Source: Candidatus Dechloromonas phosphoritropha (lineage in GTDB: Bacteria; Pseudomonadota; Gammaproteobacteria; Burkholderiales; Rhodocyclaceae). From it: a stretch of 64,000 nucleotides of DNA. The DNA is taken from NCBI GenBank assembly GCA_016722705.1, contig JADKGN010000005.1, positions 496,001-560,000 on the forward strand, read 5' to 3'. Shown in pieces: positions 26,763 to 35,933 of this stretch (the first letter of the stretch is position 1; every line of letters begins with the position of its first letter). A program made the translations under genes and the position numbers. A model generated the notes under the pieces. The model saw only the letters and a list, made by a program, of their open reading frames with translations, ran no database searches and was not told the origin of the DNA.

Positions 26763-27887
26763 TTGCTTCATACCGCGAGCCTGACCCTCCTTGCTTTGCT
26801 GGGCAGCGCCGTTCTGGCGCTGAGTGGGGTCGGCTCGCCGCTGGCGGTGGCGCATCTGGCGTTCGCCGTCGGCATCGTGCCGCTGATCTTCGCGGCAATG
26901 AGCCATTTTGTCCCGGTCCTGACCCGTACCGGCGATCCCGGGCGCTTGGTCACACATTTGCCTGGCGCCGCCCAGTTGGCGGGCATCGTCGTCGTTGCCG
27001 CGATGCAGGGCTTGGTGCCGTACTGGCTGTTATATGTGGCTGCCGCGGTCGACCTGCTTTTGGCGGCAATTTTGCTCAACTGGATTGCTGCCCGCGTGCG
27101 TGCCACGCTCGGTTCGCCGCATCCCGGCTGGCGCTGGTACGGCGCGGCGCTCGGTTGCCTGATGCTGGCCCTGCTGGCTATTCTGCTGGAGGCGCTCTGG
27201 CCGCAGTACTGGAAACCCTTACGCCTGTTTCACCTGCACTTGAACACGCTTGGTCTGGTCGGGCTGGCGGCGCTTGGCACGCTGCCTGTGCTGCTGCCCA
27301 CTGCGCTCGGCAAGCCCGATCCGGAAGCGGCCAGTTGGCTGCGTCGCCGTCTGTGGCTGGCGGTGGGTGGGGCGCTGGTCATCGCTAGCGGTGTCGCTGT
27401 GATGTGGCCATTTGCCATGCCGGGCGCCGCGCTGATGCTGGTTGCCACGATCGGCCTGGCCGGCCAGTGGGTGCGACGTTTCGGAATGCGCAGCCTGCTG
27501 GGCGACGGCGTCGCCGTTTCCTTGCTCGGCGCGACAATCGGTCTGCTGATCACGCTGGGCGCCGGACTGGCGCACGGTGCCGGTTTGATGCCGGGACGGC
27601 CGACCCTGCTCGCCTGGGGCGTCGGCTTCCTGCTGCCACTGGTGACCGGAGCGCTCAGCCAACTGCTGCCGGTATGGCGCTGGCCGGGGCCGAGCATTCC
27701 GGCGCGCCAGATCATGCGCCAGAAACTGGCCGCCACCGGCGGCTGGCGGACAGCGTTGTTTATCGCTGCGGCGCTGGCGCTGCTTGGTGGTTTGAATGAG
27801 CTTGGCGGAGCGCTGCTGGCCGGCGGATTGCTGCTGCTCGCCAGCGGGCTGGTGCAGGCTATGCGTGTCTCCCGGTCAACGCGGTAA
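26763..27887 (+). CDS. Polytopic membrane protein, NnrS-like
   Basis: 374 aa with about 12 hydrophobic segments. Histidines inside membrane segments (VAHLAFA, AMSHFVPVLTRTG, RLFHLHLNTLGLVG) recall heme- or copper-binding NnrS and cytochrome-oxidase-like proteins linked to nitric oxide stress. I rate the family as uncertain. The likely start is TTG at 26763, directly after the DUF2249 stop, which implies coupling. No nitrite or nitric oxide reductase gene is near. Confidence 0.7.
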   Translation: MLHTASLTLLALLGSAVLALSGVGSPLAVAHLAFAVGIVPLIFAAMSHFVPVLTRTGDPGRLVTHLPGAAQLAGIVVVAAMQGLVPYWLLYVAAAVDLLLAAILLNWIAARVRATLGSPHPGWRWYGAALGCLMLALLAILLEALWPQYWKPLRLFHLHLNTLGLVGLAALGTLPVLLPTALGKPDPEAASWLRRRLWLAVGGALVIASGVAVMWPFAMPGAALMLVATIGLAGQWVRRFGMRSLLGDGVAVSLLGATIGLLITLGAGLAHGAGLMPGRPTLLAWGVGFLLPLVTGALSQLLPVWRWPGPSIPARQIMRQKLAATGGWRTALFIAAALALLGGLNELGGALLAGGLLLLASGLVQAMRVSRSTR

Positions 27888-27918
27888 AATCACTTTTTTC
27901 GTATTTCAGGGCTTCGCC

Positions 27919-29346
27919 ATGCATTACATTTCGACCCGCGGCCACGCCGTGCCCCAGTCTTTCTGCGACATCCTGCTCGGCGGGCTGGCCCCGGATGGTG
28001 GCCTTTACCTGCCTGAAACCTATCCGCAGATCGGCCGGGCCGAACTCGATACCTGGCGCAAGCTGGCGTACGCCGATCTGGCCTACGCGATCCTGTCACG
28101 TTTCATCACCGACATTCCGGCGGCCGACCTCAAGGCGCTGGTCGCCAAAACCTACACGGCGCAGGTCTATTGCCATACCCGCAACGGTGGCGATGCGGCG
28201 CAGATCACACCGCTGACCCGGCTCGAAGACCGCTTGTACACGCAGGAACTGTCCAATGGCCCGACCCTGGCCTTCAAGGACATGGCGATGCAGTTGCTCG
28301 GCAACCTGTTCGAGTATGTGCTGGACAAACGCGGTGAGTCGATCAACATCCTCGGCGCCACCTCGGGCGACACCGGCTCGGCGGCCGAATACGCCATGCG
28401 CGGCAAGCACAATGTCAAGGTCTTCATGCTGTCACCGGACGGCAAGATGAGCGCCTTCCAGCGCGCCCAGATGTATTCGCTGCAGGACGCCAATATCTTC
28501 AACATTGCCGTCACCGCCATGTTCGACGACGCGCAGGACATCGTCAAAGCGGTTTCCAACGATGCCGAATTCAAGGCCAGGTACAAGATTGGTGCCGTCA
28601 ATTCGATCAACTGGGCGCGCGTCGCCGCGCAGATCGTCTATTACTTCCAGGGCTATTTCCTGGCGACGAAATCGAATGACGAGCAGGTCGCCTTCGCTGT
28701 ACCGTCCGGCAACTTCGGCAACATCTGCGCCGGCCATATCGCGCGCCAGATGGGGCTGCCGATTGCCCGTCTGGTACTGGCCACCAATGAGAACGACGTA
28801 CTCGACGAGTTCTTCCGCAGCGGCGTCTATAGGCCGCGCACCTCGGTCGAAACCAGCATCACGTCCAGCCCGTCGATGGATATTTCCAAGGCTTCCAACT
28901 TCGAGCGCTTCGTGTTCGATCTGGTCGGCCGCGATCCGGCCGTTGTTGCCGAATTGTGGGCCAAGGTGGATAAGGGGCAGGCTTTCGACCTGTCTGCTAC
29001 GGTCTACTGGAAAAACCTGCCGAATTTTGCCTTCGTTTCCGGCAAGAGCACGCACAACGACCGCATCAAGACTATCCGCTTCGCGCAGGGTCGCTACAAC
29101 GTGATGCTCGACACCCACACCGCCGATGGCCTGAAGGTGGCGCTCGAACATCGTCTACCCAACATCCCGATGATCGTCCTCGAAACGGCCCAGCCGGCCA
29201 AGTTCGAGGAAACCATCCGCGAGGCCCTGGGCACCGAGCCGGTGCGTCCGGCCGACCTCAAGGGTATCGAGAACCTGCCGCAACGCGTGGTCGTCATGGC
29301 GCCGGATGTCGCTGCGATCAAGCAGTTTATCGTCGAGCACGTGTGA
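27919..29346 (+). CDS. thrC: Threonine synthase
   Basis: 475 aa PLP enzyme that converts O-phosphohomoserine to threonine. MHYISTRGHAVPQSFCDILLGG begins the protein; the PLP lysine lies in GPTLAFKDMAMQ, and the phosphate-binding ILGATSGDTGSAAEYA follows. Size and layout fit the long type II threonine synthase. I start at ATG 27919 because the open frame upstream overlaps the previous gene. The stop is overlapped by the methyltransferase start. Confidence 0.95.
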   Translation: MHYISTRGHAVPQSFCDILLGGLAPDGGLYLPETYPQIGRAELDTWRKLAYADLAYAILSRFITDIPAADLKALVAKTYTAQVYCHTRNGGDAAQITPLTRLEDRLYTQELSNGPTLAFKDMAMQLLGNLFEYVLDKRGESINILGATSGDTGSAAEYAMRGKHNVKVFMLSPDGKMSAFQRAQMYSLQDANIFNIAVTAMFDDAQDIVKAVSNDAEFKARYKIGAVNSINWARVAAQIVYYFQGYFLATKSNDEQVAFAVPSGNFGNICAGHIARQMGLPIARLVLATNENDVLDEFFRSGVYRPRTSVETSITSSPSMDISKASNFERFVFDLVGRDPAVVAELWAKVDKGQAFDLSATVYWKNLPNFAFVSGKSTHNDRIKTIRFAQGRYNVMLDTHTADGLKVALEHRLPNIPMIVLETAQPAKFEETIREALGTEPVRPADLKGIENLPQRVVVMAPDVAAIKQFIVEHV

Positions 29347-29978
29347 GTTTCGATTACGAAGCCTTCTGGTCGGCCCGCTATCGCGATGCGGGTGATGACT
29401 ACCTGTTCGGCACGGCGCCCAACAAGTTTCTCGCCGCGCAGAGCGAATATTTCGGAGCTGGCGTGAATGTGCTGTCGGTAGCCGATGGCGAAGGGCGGAA
29501 TTCGGTGTGGCTGGCCGAGCAGGGCTGCACTGTTACGGCGACCGAAATTTCGCCGGTGGCGCTGAAAAAAGCGGCGAAGCTGGCGCGCGTGCGACATGTC
29601 GCGGTCGACTTCATTGAGACCGATATTTTTGACTGGGACTGGCCGAACGAAGCGTTCGATGCTGTAGTTGGCATTTTCATCCAGTTCGCTGGGCCAGCCG
29701 AGCGGCCGCGGCAGATTGCCGGCATGCAGCAGGCGGTCAAACCCGGTGCTTTGCTGTTCCTGCAAGGCTATACCCCGAAACAGCTGGAATACCGAACCGG
29801 CGGCCCATCGGCTGTGGAAAACCTCTATACCGAGCCGTTGCTGCGTGAATTATTTTCGGAATGGGAGATCGTGCTGCTAAGAGAGCACGAAGATCTGATC
29901 GACGAGGGCAATGCGCACAGCGGACATTCGGCCCTGATCGACCTGATCGCGCGCAAGCCTGCTGCTACAGGTAGATGA
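29343..29978 (+). CDS. Class I SAM-dependent methyltransferase, TehB-like
   Basis: 211 aa. An N-terminal FWSARYRDAGDDYLFGTAPNKFL, then VLSVADGEGRNSVWLAEQGCTVTATEIS (SAM-binding glycine-rich loop and acidic end of strand 2) place it in the TehB/thiopurine-like group of small-molecule methyltransferases. The substrate is unknown. It starts at GTG 29343, overlapping the thrC stop, so the two are co-transcribed. Confidence 0.8.
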   Translation: MSFDYEAFWSARYRDAGDDYLFGTAPNKFLAAQSEYFGAGVNVLSVADGEGRNSVWLAEQGCTVTATEISPVALKKAAKLARVRHVAVDFIETDIFDWDWPNEAFDAVVGIFIQFAGPAERPRQIAGMQQAVKPGALLFLQGYTPKQLEYRTGGPSAVENLYTEPLLRELFSEWEIVLLREHEDLIDEGNAHSGHSALIDLIARKPAATGR

Positions 29979-30114
29979 CCGCCGGAAAAACGGTAACGGC
30001 GAGTACCAGAACGAGCCATTCGAGGTTGTTACGGGCAAGGAAGCCCGTGAAATGCAGAATCAGAACCAGAATCGCAACCACGTAAAACAGTGCAAACAGC
30101 ATTCGAGCCCCCAT
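29965..30114 (-). CDS. Small membrane protein, 49 aa
   Basis: ATG at 30114 to TAG at 29965. The sequence begins MGARMLFALFYVVAILVLIL and continues HFTGFLARNNLEWLVLVLAV, giving two hydrophobic spans joined by a short polar turn. It overlaps the convergent methyltransferase by 14 bp. There is no strong ribosome site, and an internal ATG four codons in is an alternative start. Hydrophobic pattern and position favour a real gene; function is unknown. Confidence 0.5.
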   Translation of the reverse strand: MGARMLFALFYVVAILVLILHFTGFLARNNLEWLVLVLAVTVFPAVIYL

Positions 30115-30185
30115 CAAGAATTGACGTTTTCCGCCAGTCGTTACCGATTATGACCAAAAATCCCGGCAGCGCATAGTCCGTCAGG

Positions 30186-31049
30186 CTAATCCATGAAGCG
30201 CATTGACAGGTCGAGCGCCTTGACGTCCTTGGTCAGCGCGCCAACCGAAATGCGGTCGATGCCGGTTTCGGCGATACCACGGATGGTTTCGAGCGTGACG
30301 TTGCCCGATGCCTCGAGTATCGCGCGACCGGCATTGATCGCGGCGGCCTCGCGCAGCGTGGCGAGCGTGAAATTGTCGAGCAGGACCATCGTCGCGCCGG
30401 CATCGAGCGCGACGCGCAGTTCGGCGAGCGATTCGACCTCGATCTGGATGAACCTGCAGCGGTCGCCAGCCTGTCCGGCAACCCGCCGTGCCGCAGCCAG
30501 GACTTCCGCGATTCCCCCGGCGGCATGGATATGGTTCTCCTTGATCAGGATCGCGTCCCACAGCGCCAGGCGGTGATTGCCGCCGCCGCCGCAGCGCACG
30601 GCGTATTTCTGGGCGATGCGCAGTCCGGGCAGCGTTTTGCGGGTGTCGACGACCTGTGCGCCGCTGTTGGCGATCGCGTCGGCGTAGATACGAGCCTTGC
30701 TGGCCACCGCTGACAACAGTTGCAGGAAGTTCAGCGCGCTGCGTTCGGCCGAAAGCAACGCGCGGGCATTGGCGCGGATCTGGCAAAGCAGTTGATCGGG
30801 TGCGATGCGCTCGCCATCGGCGGCGCGCCAGACGATCTCGGCGGCCGGGTCGAGACCCTTGACGCAGCCTTCGAACCAGGCGCGGCCACAGAGCACGCCG
30901 GCTTCGCGCGAAATCACCGTGGCCCGCGAAACATGCCCACCCGGAACCAGACTGGCGGTCAGGTCGCCGGGACCGATATCCTCGGCGAGGGCGGCATCCA
31001 CATTGCGGGCGATTTCGGCGGCGAGGAGATGATCGATTTCGATGGACAT
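30186..31049 (-). CDS. nadC: Nicotinate-nucleotide diphosphorylase (carboxylating)
   Basis: 287 aa from the ATG at 31049 (a GTG 12 bases upstream is also possible). Makes nicotinate mononucleotide from quinolinate and PRPP in NAD synthesis. Signature blocks are EDIGPGDLTASLVP, GVLCGRAWF, VDTRKTLPGLR, KYAVRCGGGGNHRLAL, IKENHI and the late DRISVGALTKDVKALDLSM. Divergent from the glutamate-synthase-like gene. Confidence 0.95.
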   Translation of the reverse strand: MSIEIDHLLAAEIARNVDAALAEDIGPGDLTASLVPGGHVSRATVISREAGVLCGRAWFEGCVKGLDPAAEIVWRAADGERIAPDQLLCQIRANARALLSAERSALNFLQLLSAVASKARIYADAIANSGAQVVDTRKTLPGLRIAQKYAVRCGGGGNHRLALWDAILIKENHIHAAGGIAEVLAAARRVAGQAGDRCRFIQIEVESLAELRVALDAGATMVLLDNFTLATLREAAAINAGRAILEASGNVTLETIRGIAETGIDRISVGALTKDVKALDLSMRFMD

Positions 31050-31103
31050 GAGGGCGGCCACAAGGCATGCTGGAGAAACGATTGTACCGTCCGAAGGCGT
31101 GCC

Positions 31104-32585
31104 ATGTCCGAGTTAGCCAGCGTTTTTCGTGTCAGCGTCGGCGTTCTGGTAGCGCTGCTGGTTGTCCTGTTCATAGTCTATTGGTTTATCCGGGACATCA
31201 CGCAGAAGCGCCACACGGTGTTGCGCAATTTTCCGGTCATCGGCCATCTACGTTTCTTCTTCGAGAATCTCGGCGAGTATTTCCGGCAATACCTTTTCCT
31301 CAACGACCGCGAGGAAATGCCCTACAACCGCGCAACGCGGGCCTGGGTCTATCGCCTGGCAAAGAACGAGGCCGGGATTCTCGGTTTCGGCTCGACTTAT
31401 GAACTGTCGCAGCCGGGGGCGCTGGTCTTCGTCAATGCCGCATTCCCGGTCCTCGACAACGAGTTCGTGCCGACGCCGCCGCTGATCATCGGCGAAGGCT
31501 GGTGCGACACTCCTTTCGCCGCCCGGTCCGTCATCAACATCAGCGGCATGAGCTACGGCGCCATTTCGCAACCGGCGGTGCGGGCATTGTCGCGCGGTGC
31601 CGGGCAGGCCGGCTGCTACATGGATACCGGCGAAGGCGGACTCAGCCCCTACCATCTGGAGGGCGGCTGCGATCTGATCTACCAGATTGGCACGGCCAAG
31701 TACGGGGTGCGCGACGCCAGTGGCCGGCTCGATCCGGAAAAGCTGCGCCAAGTGGCCGCGCAGGAAAACGTTCGGGCTTTTGAAATCAAGCTTTCACAGG
31801 GCGCCAAACCCGGCAAGGGCGGCGTCCTGCCGGCGGCCAAGGTGACCGAGGAAATCGCCCGCATCCGCGGCATTCCGTTTGGCAAGGATTCGCTGTCACC
31901 CAATCGCCATCCGGAAATCGGCAACATGGACGAATTGCTTGACATGGTCGTGCGGGTACGCGAAATCACCGGCAAACCGGTTGGCATCAAGACGGCGATC
32001 GGTGGCTGGCAGTTCATGCATCAACTGGTCGACGCCATCCACCGGCGCGGCCTGGGCAGCGCACCGGATTTCCTGACCGTCGACGGTGGCGAAGGCGGTT
32101 CAGGCGCGGCCCCGCAGGCCCTTGCCGACCACATGGCGATGTCGATCAAAGAAGCCCTGCCGCTTGTCGTCGACGCCCTGATCGAGAGCGGATTGCGCGA
32201 ACGGATCAAGGTCATCGCTTCCGGAAAACTGGTGACGCCGGCCAAGGTCGCCTGGGCGCTGGCCTGCGGCGCCGACTGCATCAATACCGCACGCGGCTAC
32301 ATGTTCTCGCTCGGTTGCATTCAGGCACTGCGCTGCCACCAGAATTCCTGCCCGACGGGCATCGCGACCCATTTGCCACGTCTGCAGCGCGGTCTGGTGG
32401 TCGAGGACAAGGCCGAGCGGGTTGCCGCCTACACGCGGAACCTGAACAAGGAGGTCGAAATGATCGCTCACGCCTGCGGCCTCCGGCATGCACGGGAATT
32501 TCGTCGCGAGCACGCGCGCGTCGTCCAGCCCGACGGCAAGAGCGTCGCTCTCAACATGCTTTATCCGTACCCGCCCACTCGTTGA
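31104..32585 (+). CDS. FMN-binding glutamate synthase-like protein
   Basis: 493 aa. An N-terminal membrane anchor (FRVSVGVLVALLVVLFIVYWF) precedes a domain like the FMN/ferredoxin part of glutamate synthase: RSVINISGMSYGAISQPAVRAL, GEGGLSPYH, FEIKLSQGAKPGKGG, DGGEGGSGAAP, and the Fe-S-type cysteines in LGCIQALRCHQNSCPTGIATH. It lacks the glutaminase domain, as in the stand-alone membrane-anchored GltB2-like proteins, so the reaction is not certain. I start at ATG 31104 because the upstream frame enters the divergent nadC gene. Its end overlaps nnr by 35 bp. Confidence 0.85.
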   Translation: MSELASVFRVSVGVLVALLVVLFIVYWFIRDITQKRHTVLRNFPVIGHLRFFFENLGEYFRQYLFLNDREEMPYNRATRAWVYRLAKNEAGILGFGSTYELSQPGALVFVNAAFPVLDNEFVPTPPLIIGEGWCDTPFAARSVINISGMSYGAISQPAVRALSRGAGQAGCYMDTGEGGLSPYHLEGGCDLIYQIGTAKYGVRDASGRLDPEKLRQVAAQENVRAFEIKLSQGAKPGKGGVLPAAKVTEEIARIRGIPFGKDSLSPNRHPEIGNMDELLDMVVRVREITGKPVGIKTAIGGWQFMHQLVDAIHRRGLGSAPDFLTVDGGEGGSGAAPQALADHMAMSIKEALPLVVDALIESGLRERIKVIASGKLVTPAKVAWALACGADCINTARGYMFSLGCIQALRCHQNSCPTGIATHLPRLQRGLVVEDKAERVAAYTRNLNKEVEMIAHACGLRHAREFRREHARVVQPDGKSVALNMLYPYPPTR

Positions 32586-34044
32586 ACAGCACGCGCGCGG
32601 CATCGATGACCTCGCCGGCGGTCAGGCCGATCGGCCCGACCCCGCTGGTGACCAGCCGGTCCGCCGCCGCGCCATGCAGATGGACGCCGGCGAGGAGGGC
32701 GGCTTCCGCTGGCCAGCCCTGGGCGAGGAGGGCGACGATCATGCCGCTGAGGACGTCGCCCATGCCGGCCGTCGCCATTCCCGGGTTGCCTGTGGAATTG
32801 ATCCACCAGCGGCCGTCGACTGTGGCAATCACCGTCCCGCAGCCTTTCAGGGCGATGTGGCTGCAATAGCGCTCGGCCAGTTCGCAGGCGGCGCGGACGC
32901 GGTCGCCCTGGATCTCGCGGATTGGGCAATCGAGCAGGCGGGCAGCTTCGGCCGGGTGCGGGGTCAGAATGGCGGGGTCGACACGGTTGTGAAGGTGGCC
33001 CGCAATGCGTCCGTTGTCAGCCAGCAGATTCAGCGCGTCGGCGTCGAGAAGTAGCTGGACGGGCGCCTTGAGCGATTGCTCGAGGAGGCGGAGTGCCTCC
33101 GCCGAGCGGCCCATGCCGGGGCCGCAGGCGAGCGCCTGGAGGTCGCTCTGCAGCAGCGTGTCGGCACGGCGCATCATCAATTCGGGCTGGACGAGATCGA
33201 CCGCTGGCGCATCCGCATCGAGCAGGCCGAGGTAGATGCGGCCGGCGCCAAGCTTGAGTGCGGCACGACCGGCCAGGAAAGCGGCGCCGACCATGGACTT
33301 GCCGCCACCGAGGATGCCGGCGCTGCCAAAACTGCCCTTGTGGGTGTTCAGGCGCCGCGGTTTCAGGTGCGCGGCAAAGTCGGCGAGAGCGACGACGTGC
33401 CCGTCGGCGTCGACTTCGGCGGCGAGATGCAGGTCAAGCCTGGCAACGCGGATCTCCCCGCAATGATCCGGGCCGTCCGCGGTCAGCAGCCCGGGTTTGG
33501 CGCCGATGAAGGTCAGCGTATGGCTGGCGTGGATGCACGGACTGAAGGCCCGGCCGCTGTCGGCATCGAGGCCGGAAGGGCAGTCAAGAGCGAGCAACGG
33601 GCAGACGTCGCGCCCGGCAAGCTGGTTGGCGGTCGCGATCCAGTCAGCGTAACGGCCATCTGGCGCACGAGTGAGGCCGATGCCGAACAGCCCGTCGATG
33701 ATCAGCGCCCAGCGGCCGTCGCCCGGAATCGTCGGCAGAGTGATGCCGCCGGCTCCGATGAATTGCCGATGGGCGGCTGCCGCATCGGCGGGCAGGTGCC
33801 CGGGATCGCCCGCAAACACGACGCAGGTCTTGAAAAAGCGTTCGCGCAGCAGGCGCGCGGCGACGAAGGCGTCGCCACCGTTGTTGCCCGGGCCGGCGAG
33901 AATCAGGATCGGCACATCGCTTTCCAGCGCCAAGGCAGAAGCCCAGTCCGCGGCGGCCGCGCCGGCTCGTTCCATGAGGGGTTCGCCGGCGTGAGCGGCT
34001 TCGATTTGGCGCAGCCTGGCGCTGTGGTAAAGGTTGGTGTCCAT
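32551..34044 (-). CDS. nnr: Bifunctional NAD(P)H-hydrate repair enzyme
   Basis: 497 aa fusion. The N-terminal YjeF epimerase domain (about 1-210) holds LILAGPGNNGGDAFVAARLL; the C-terminal ADP-dependent dehydratase domain holds GSFGSAGILGGGKSMVGAAFLAG, ILTPHPAEAARLL and the nucleotide-site block GNPGMATAGMGDVLSGMI. It repairs damaged NAD(P)HX. It is the last gene of a cnoX - deacetylase-like - nnr unit, with 9 bp to the gene before it. Confidence 0.95.
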   Translation of the reverse strand: MDTNLYHSARLRQIEAAHAGEPLMERAGAAAADWASALALESDVPILILAGPGNNGGDAFVAARLLRERFFKTCVVFAGDPGHLPADAAAAHRQFIGAGGITLPTIPGDGRWALIIDGLFGIGLTRAPDGRYADWIATANQLAGRDVCPLLALDCPSGLDADSGRAFSPCIHASHTLTFIGAKPGLLTADGPDHCGEIRVARLDLHLAAEVDADGHVVALADFAAHLKPRRLNTHKGSFGSAGILGGGKSMVGAAFLAGRAALKLGAGRIYLGLLDADAPAVDLVQPELMMRRADTLLQSDLQALACGPGMGRSAEALRLLEQSLKAPVQLLLDADALNLLADNGRIAGHLHNRVDPAILTPHPAEAARLLDCPIREIQGDRVRAACELAERYCSHIALKGCGTVIATVDGRWWINSTGNPGMATAGMGDVLSGMIVALLAQGWPAEAALLAGVHLHGAAADRLVTSGVGPIGLTAGEVIDAARVLFNEWAGTDKAC

Positions 34045-34053
34045 CGGGAAATT

Positions 34054-34956
34054 TTATCCCCAAATCCGGCGGGCGAGCCGCAGCGTTGATGCGTGGATGG
34101 CGACGGTGTCGGCGATCTGCCGGGCATAACCGCCGGCCATGGCGATGGCGACCGGGATCGCATTCATCCGGCAGCGCGAGAGCACCCGACGGTCGCGCTC
34201 GGCGAGGCCGGCGAAGCTCAGCGCGAGGCGGCCGAGGCGGTCGTCGCGGTAAGGATCGGCGCCGGCAAGGTAGATGACGAGGTCGGGCCGGGCCCGGTCG
34301 AAGGCGGTATCCAGACCTTCCGCAAGGCGGGTCAGATAGGCGTCGTCGGTGCAGCCGTCGGGCAACTCGATGTCGAGGTCGCTGGCTTCCTTGGTGAACG
34401 GAAAGTTGCGGGCGCCGTGGATCGAGAAAGTGAAGACGCGGTCGTCGCCGGCAAGGATGCTGGCGGTCCCGTTGCCCTGATGGACGTCGCAATCGACGAT
34501 CAGCACCCGCTCGGCGCGACCTTCGGCCTGCATGGCGCGAGCGGCGACGGCGGCATCGTTGAAGACGCAGAATCCCTCGCCGCGATCGCGGAAGGCATGG
34601 TGGGTGCCGCCGGCCAGGTTGGCCGACACGGCGCCGCCGCGCAGGGCCGAACGACAGGCCGAGATCGTTGCGCCGGCGGAGCGCCGCGAGCGTTCGACCA
34701 TGCCCGGGCTCCATGGAAAGCCGATGGCTTTTTGGGCCTTTTCCGGCAGTTGACCGCAACAGACCTGCCGGATGTATTCGGGATCGTGGGCGCGCGCCAG
34801 CTCCTCGTCGCTGGCGGCATGCGGCAGGTGAAAGTCGCTCTCGGCGAACTCACCGGTGGCGAGCAGTTCGGCGCGTAAGCGAACGTACTTTTCCATCGGG
34901 AAACGATGGCCTGCCGGCAGGGGCAGGACAAAGACGTCGGTGTAGAAAAGATCCAC
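34054..34956 (-). CDS. Histone deacetylase-family protein
   Basis: 300 aa of the class II HDAC/acetylpolyamine amidohydrolase superfamily. AGGTHHAFRDRGEGFCVFND and DCDVHQGNGTASIL contain the catalytic His pair and the zinc Asp/His; GADPYRDDRLGRLAL carries the later Asp ligand. In bacteria these enzymes act on acetylated small amines or protein lysines; the substrate here is unknown. It sits between cnoX (18 bp) and nnr (9 bp). Confidence 0.9.
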   Translation of the reverse strand: MDLFYTDVFVLPLPAGHRFPMEKYVRLRAELLATGEFAESDFHLPHAASDEELARAHDPEYIRQVCCGQLPEKAQKAIGFPWSPGMVERSRRSAGATISACRSALRGGAVSANLAGGTHHAFRDRGEGFCVFNDAAVAARAMQAEGRAERVLIVDCDVHQGNGTASILAGDDRVFTFSIHGARNFPFTKEASDLDIELPDGCTDDAYLTRLAEGLDTAFDRARPDLVIYLAGADPYRDDRLGRLALSFAGLAERDRRVLSRCRMNAIPVAIAMAGGYARQIADTVAIHASTLRLARRIWG

Positions 34957-34974
34957 CGCCGAGGTACGCGCGGT

Positions 34975-35829
34975 TCAGTTCAGCGCGGCGGACAGCTTGC
35001 GGCGGAATTCGCGAACCAGGTCGTCGTACTGTTCGCTGCCGGCAAGGGCCTCGAAGATTTGCAGCAGCGCCTTGCGACCGGCGCCTTCGTCGAAGAAACG
35101 GTCACGGATGACAACCTCAAGCGCATTTTCGAGCGCTTCGCGAAAGCGGTTCTGGCCGGCGTAGGCGCGCGCCAGTTCGAGGCGGGTGGCGTGATCGGCC
35201 GGGTCGGCGGCAAGCCTGGACTCCAGTTCGCCGGTGTCGGCAGCGCCAGCGGCCAGCGCCAGACGGGCGCGCAGCGCATTGGCGCGCCCGGCTTCGAGGG
35301 TGAATTCGCTGGCGAGCAACTGTCCGGCCTCGTCGTTACGTCCGAGTTGCAGCAGGACATCGATGGCATCGAGACGCAGCGCCTCGTCATCCGGCCTTTC
35401 CCGGCTGGCTTCCGAGAGCCTGGCCAGCGCCTCATCGAGACTGCCCTCGGCGACCAGGGCGGCAGCCTCCTCGCGCGGGTTGCCGCCGGCAGCGGGCAGG
35501 GCGATGCGGTCGAGGAAGGCGCGGATCTGGCCTTCCGGCAACGCGCCATTGAACTCGTCGACCAGTTGTCCCTGAAAAAGCACCTTGACCGAAGGAATGC
35601 TGCGCACGCCGAAATGCTGCGCCAGCTCCGGATTCTGGTCGGAATCGACCTTGGCCAGCAGGAAGCGGCCGGCATACTCCTCAGCGAGCTTTTCGAGCAT
35701 CGGCTTCAGCGTCTTGCACGGTTCGCACCATGGCGCCCAGAAATCGATGACCACAGGTACCTGCGACGAGGGCTCGATGACCTTGGCTTCGAATTCTTCG
35801 ATGGAGACGTCAAAGGAAAATTGGGGCAT
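34975..35829 (-). CDS. cnoX: Thioredoxin-domain co-chaperone (CnoX/YbbN type)
   Basis: 284 aa. The N-terminal thioredoxin fold has WCEPC (Cys35, Cys38) and SIPSVKVLFQGQ; the rest is a TPR-like helical region (EGSLDEALARLSEASRERPDDEALRLD and later repeats) as in CnoX. In relatives it protects substrates from oxidation and passes them to DnaK or GroEL. An intact CxxC means that it may also be redox active. I start at ATG 35829, where the thioredoxin fold begins; a longer upstream frame enters the pyrG promoter. Confidence 0.88.
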   Translation of the reverse strand: MPQFSFDVSIEEFEAKVIEPSSQVPVVIDFWAPWCEPCKTLKPMLEKLAEEYAGRFLLAKVDSDQNPELAQHFGVRSIPSVKVLFQGQLVDEFNGALPEGQIRAFLDRIALPAAGGNPREEAAALVAEGSLDEALARLSEASRERPDDEALRLDAIDVLLQLGRNDEAGQLLASEFTLEAGRANALRARLALAAGAADTGELESRLAADPADHATRLELARAYAGQNRFREALENALEVVIRDRFFDEGAGRKALLQIFEALAGSEQYDDLVREFRRKLSAALN

Positions 35830-35933
35830 GGGGAAAGGCCAGTCAATAAAGAAAGGGGAATTATAGATTATGCCGATTTGAGGAATTGTTTCCTTTTCGG
35901 CTATCATTCGGCTTTCCCGCAGCCTGTCTTTCC

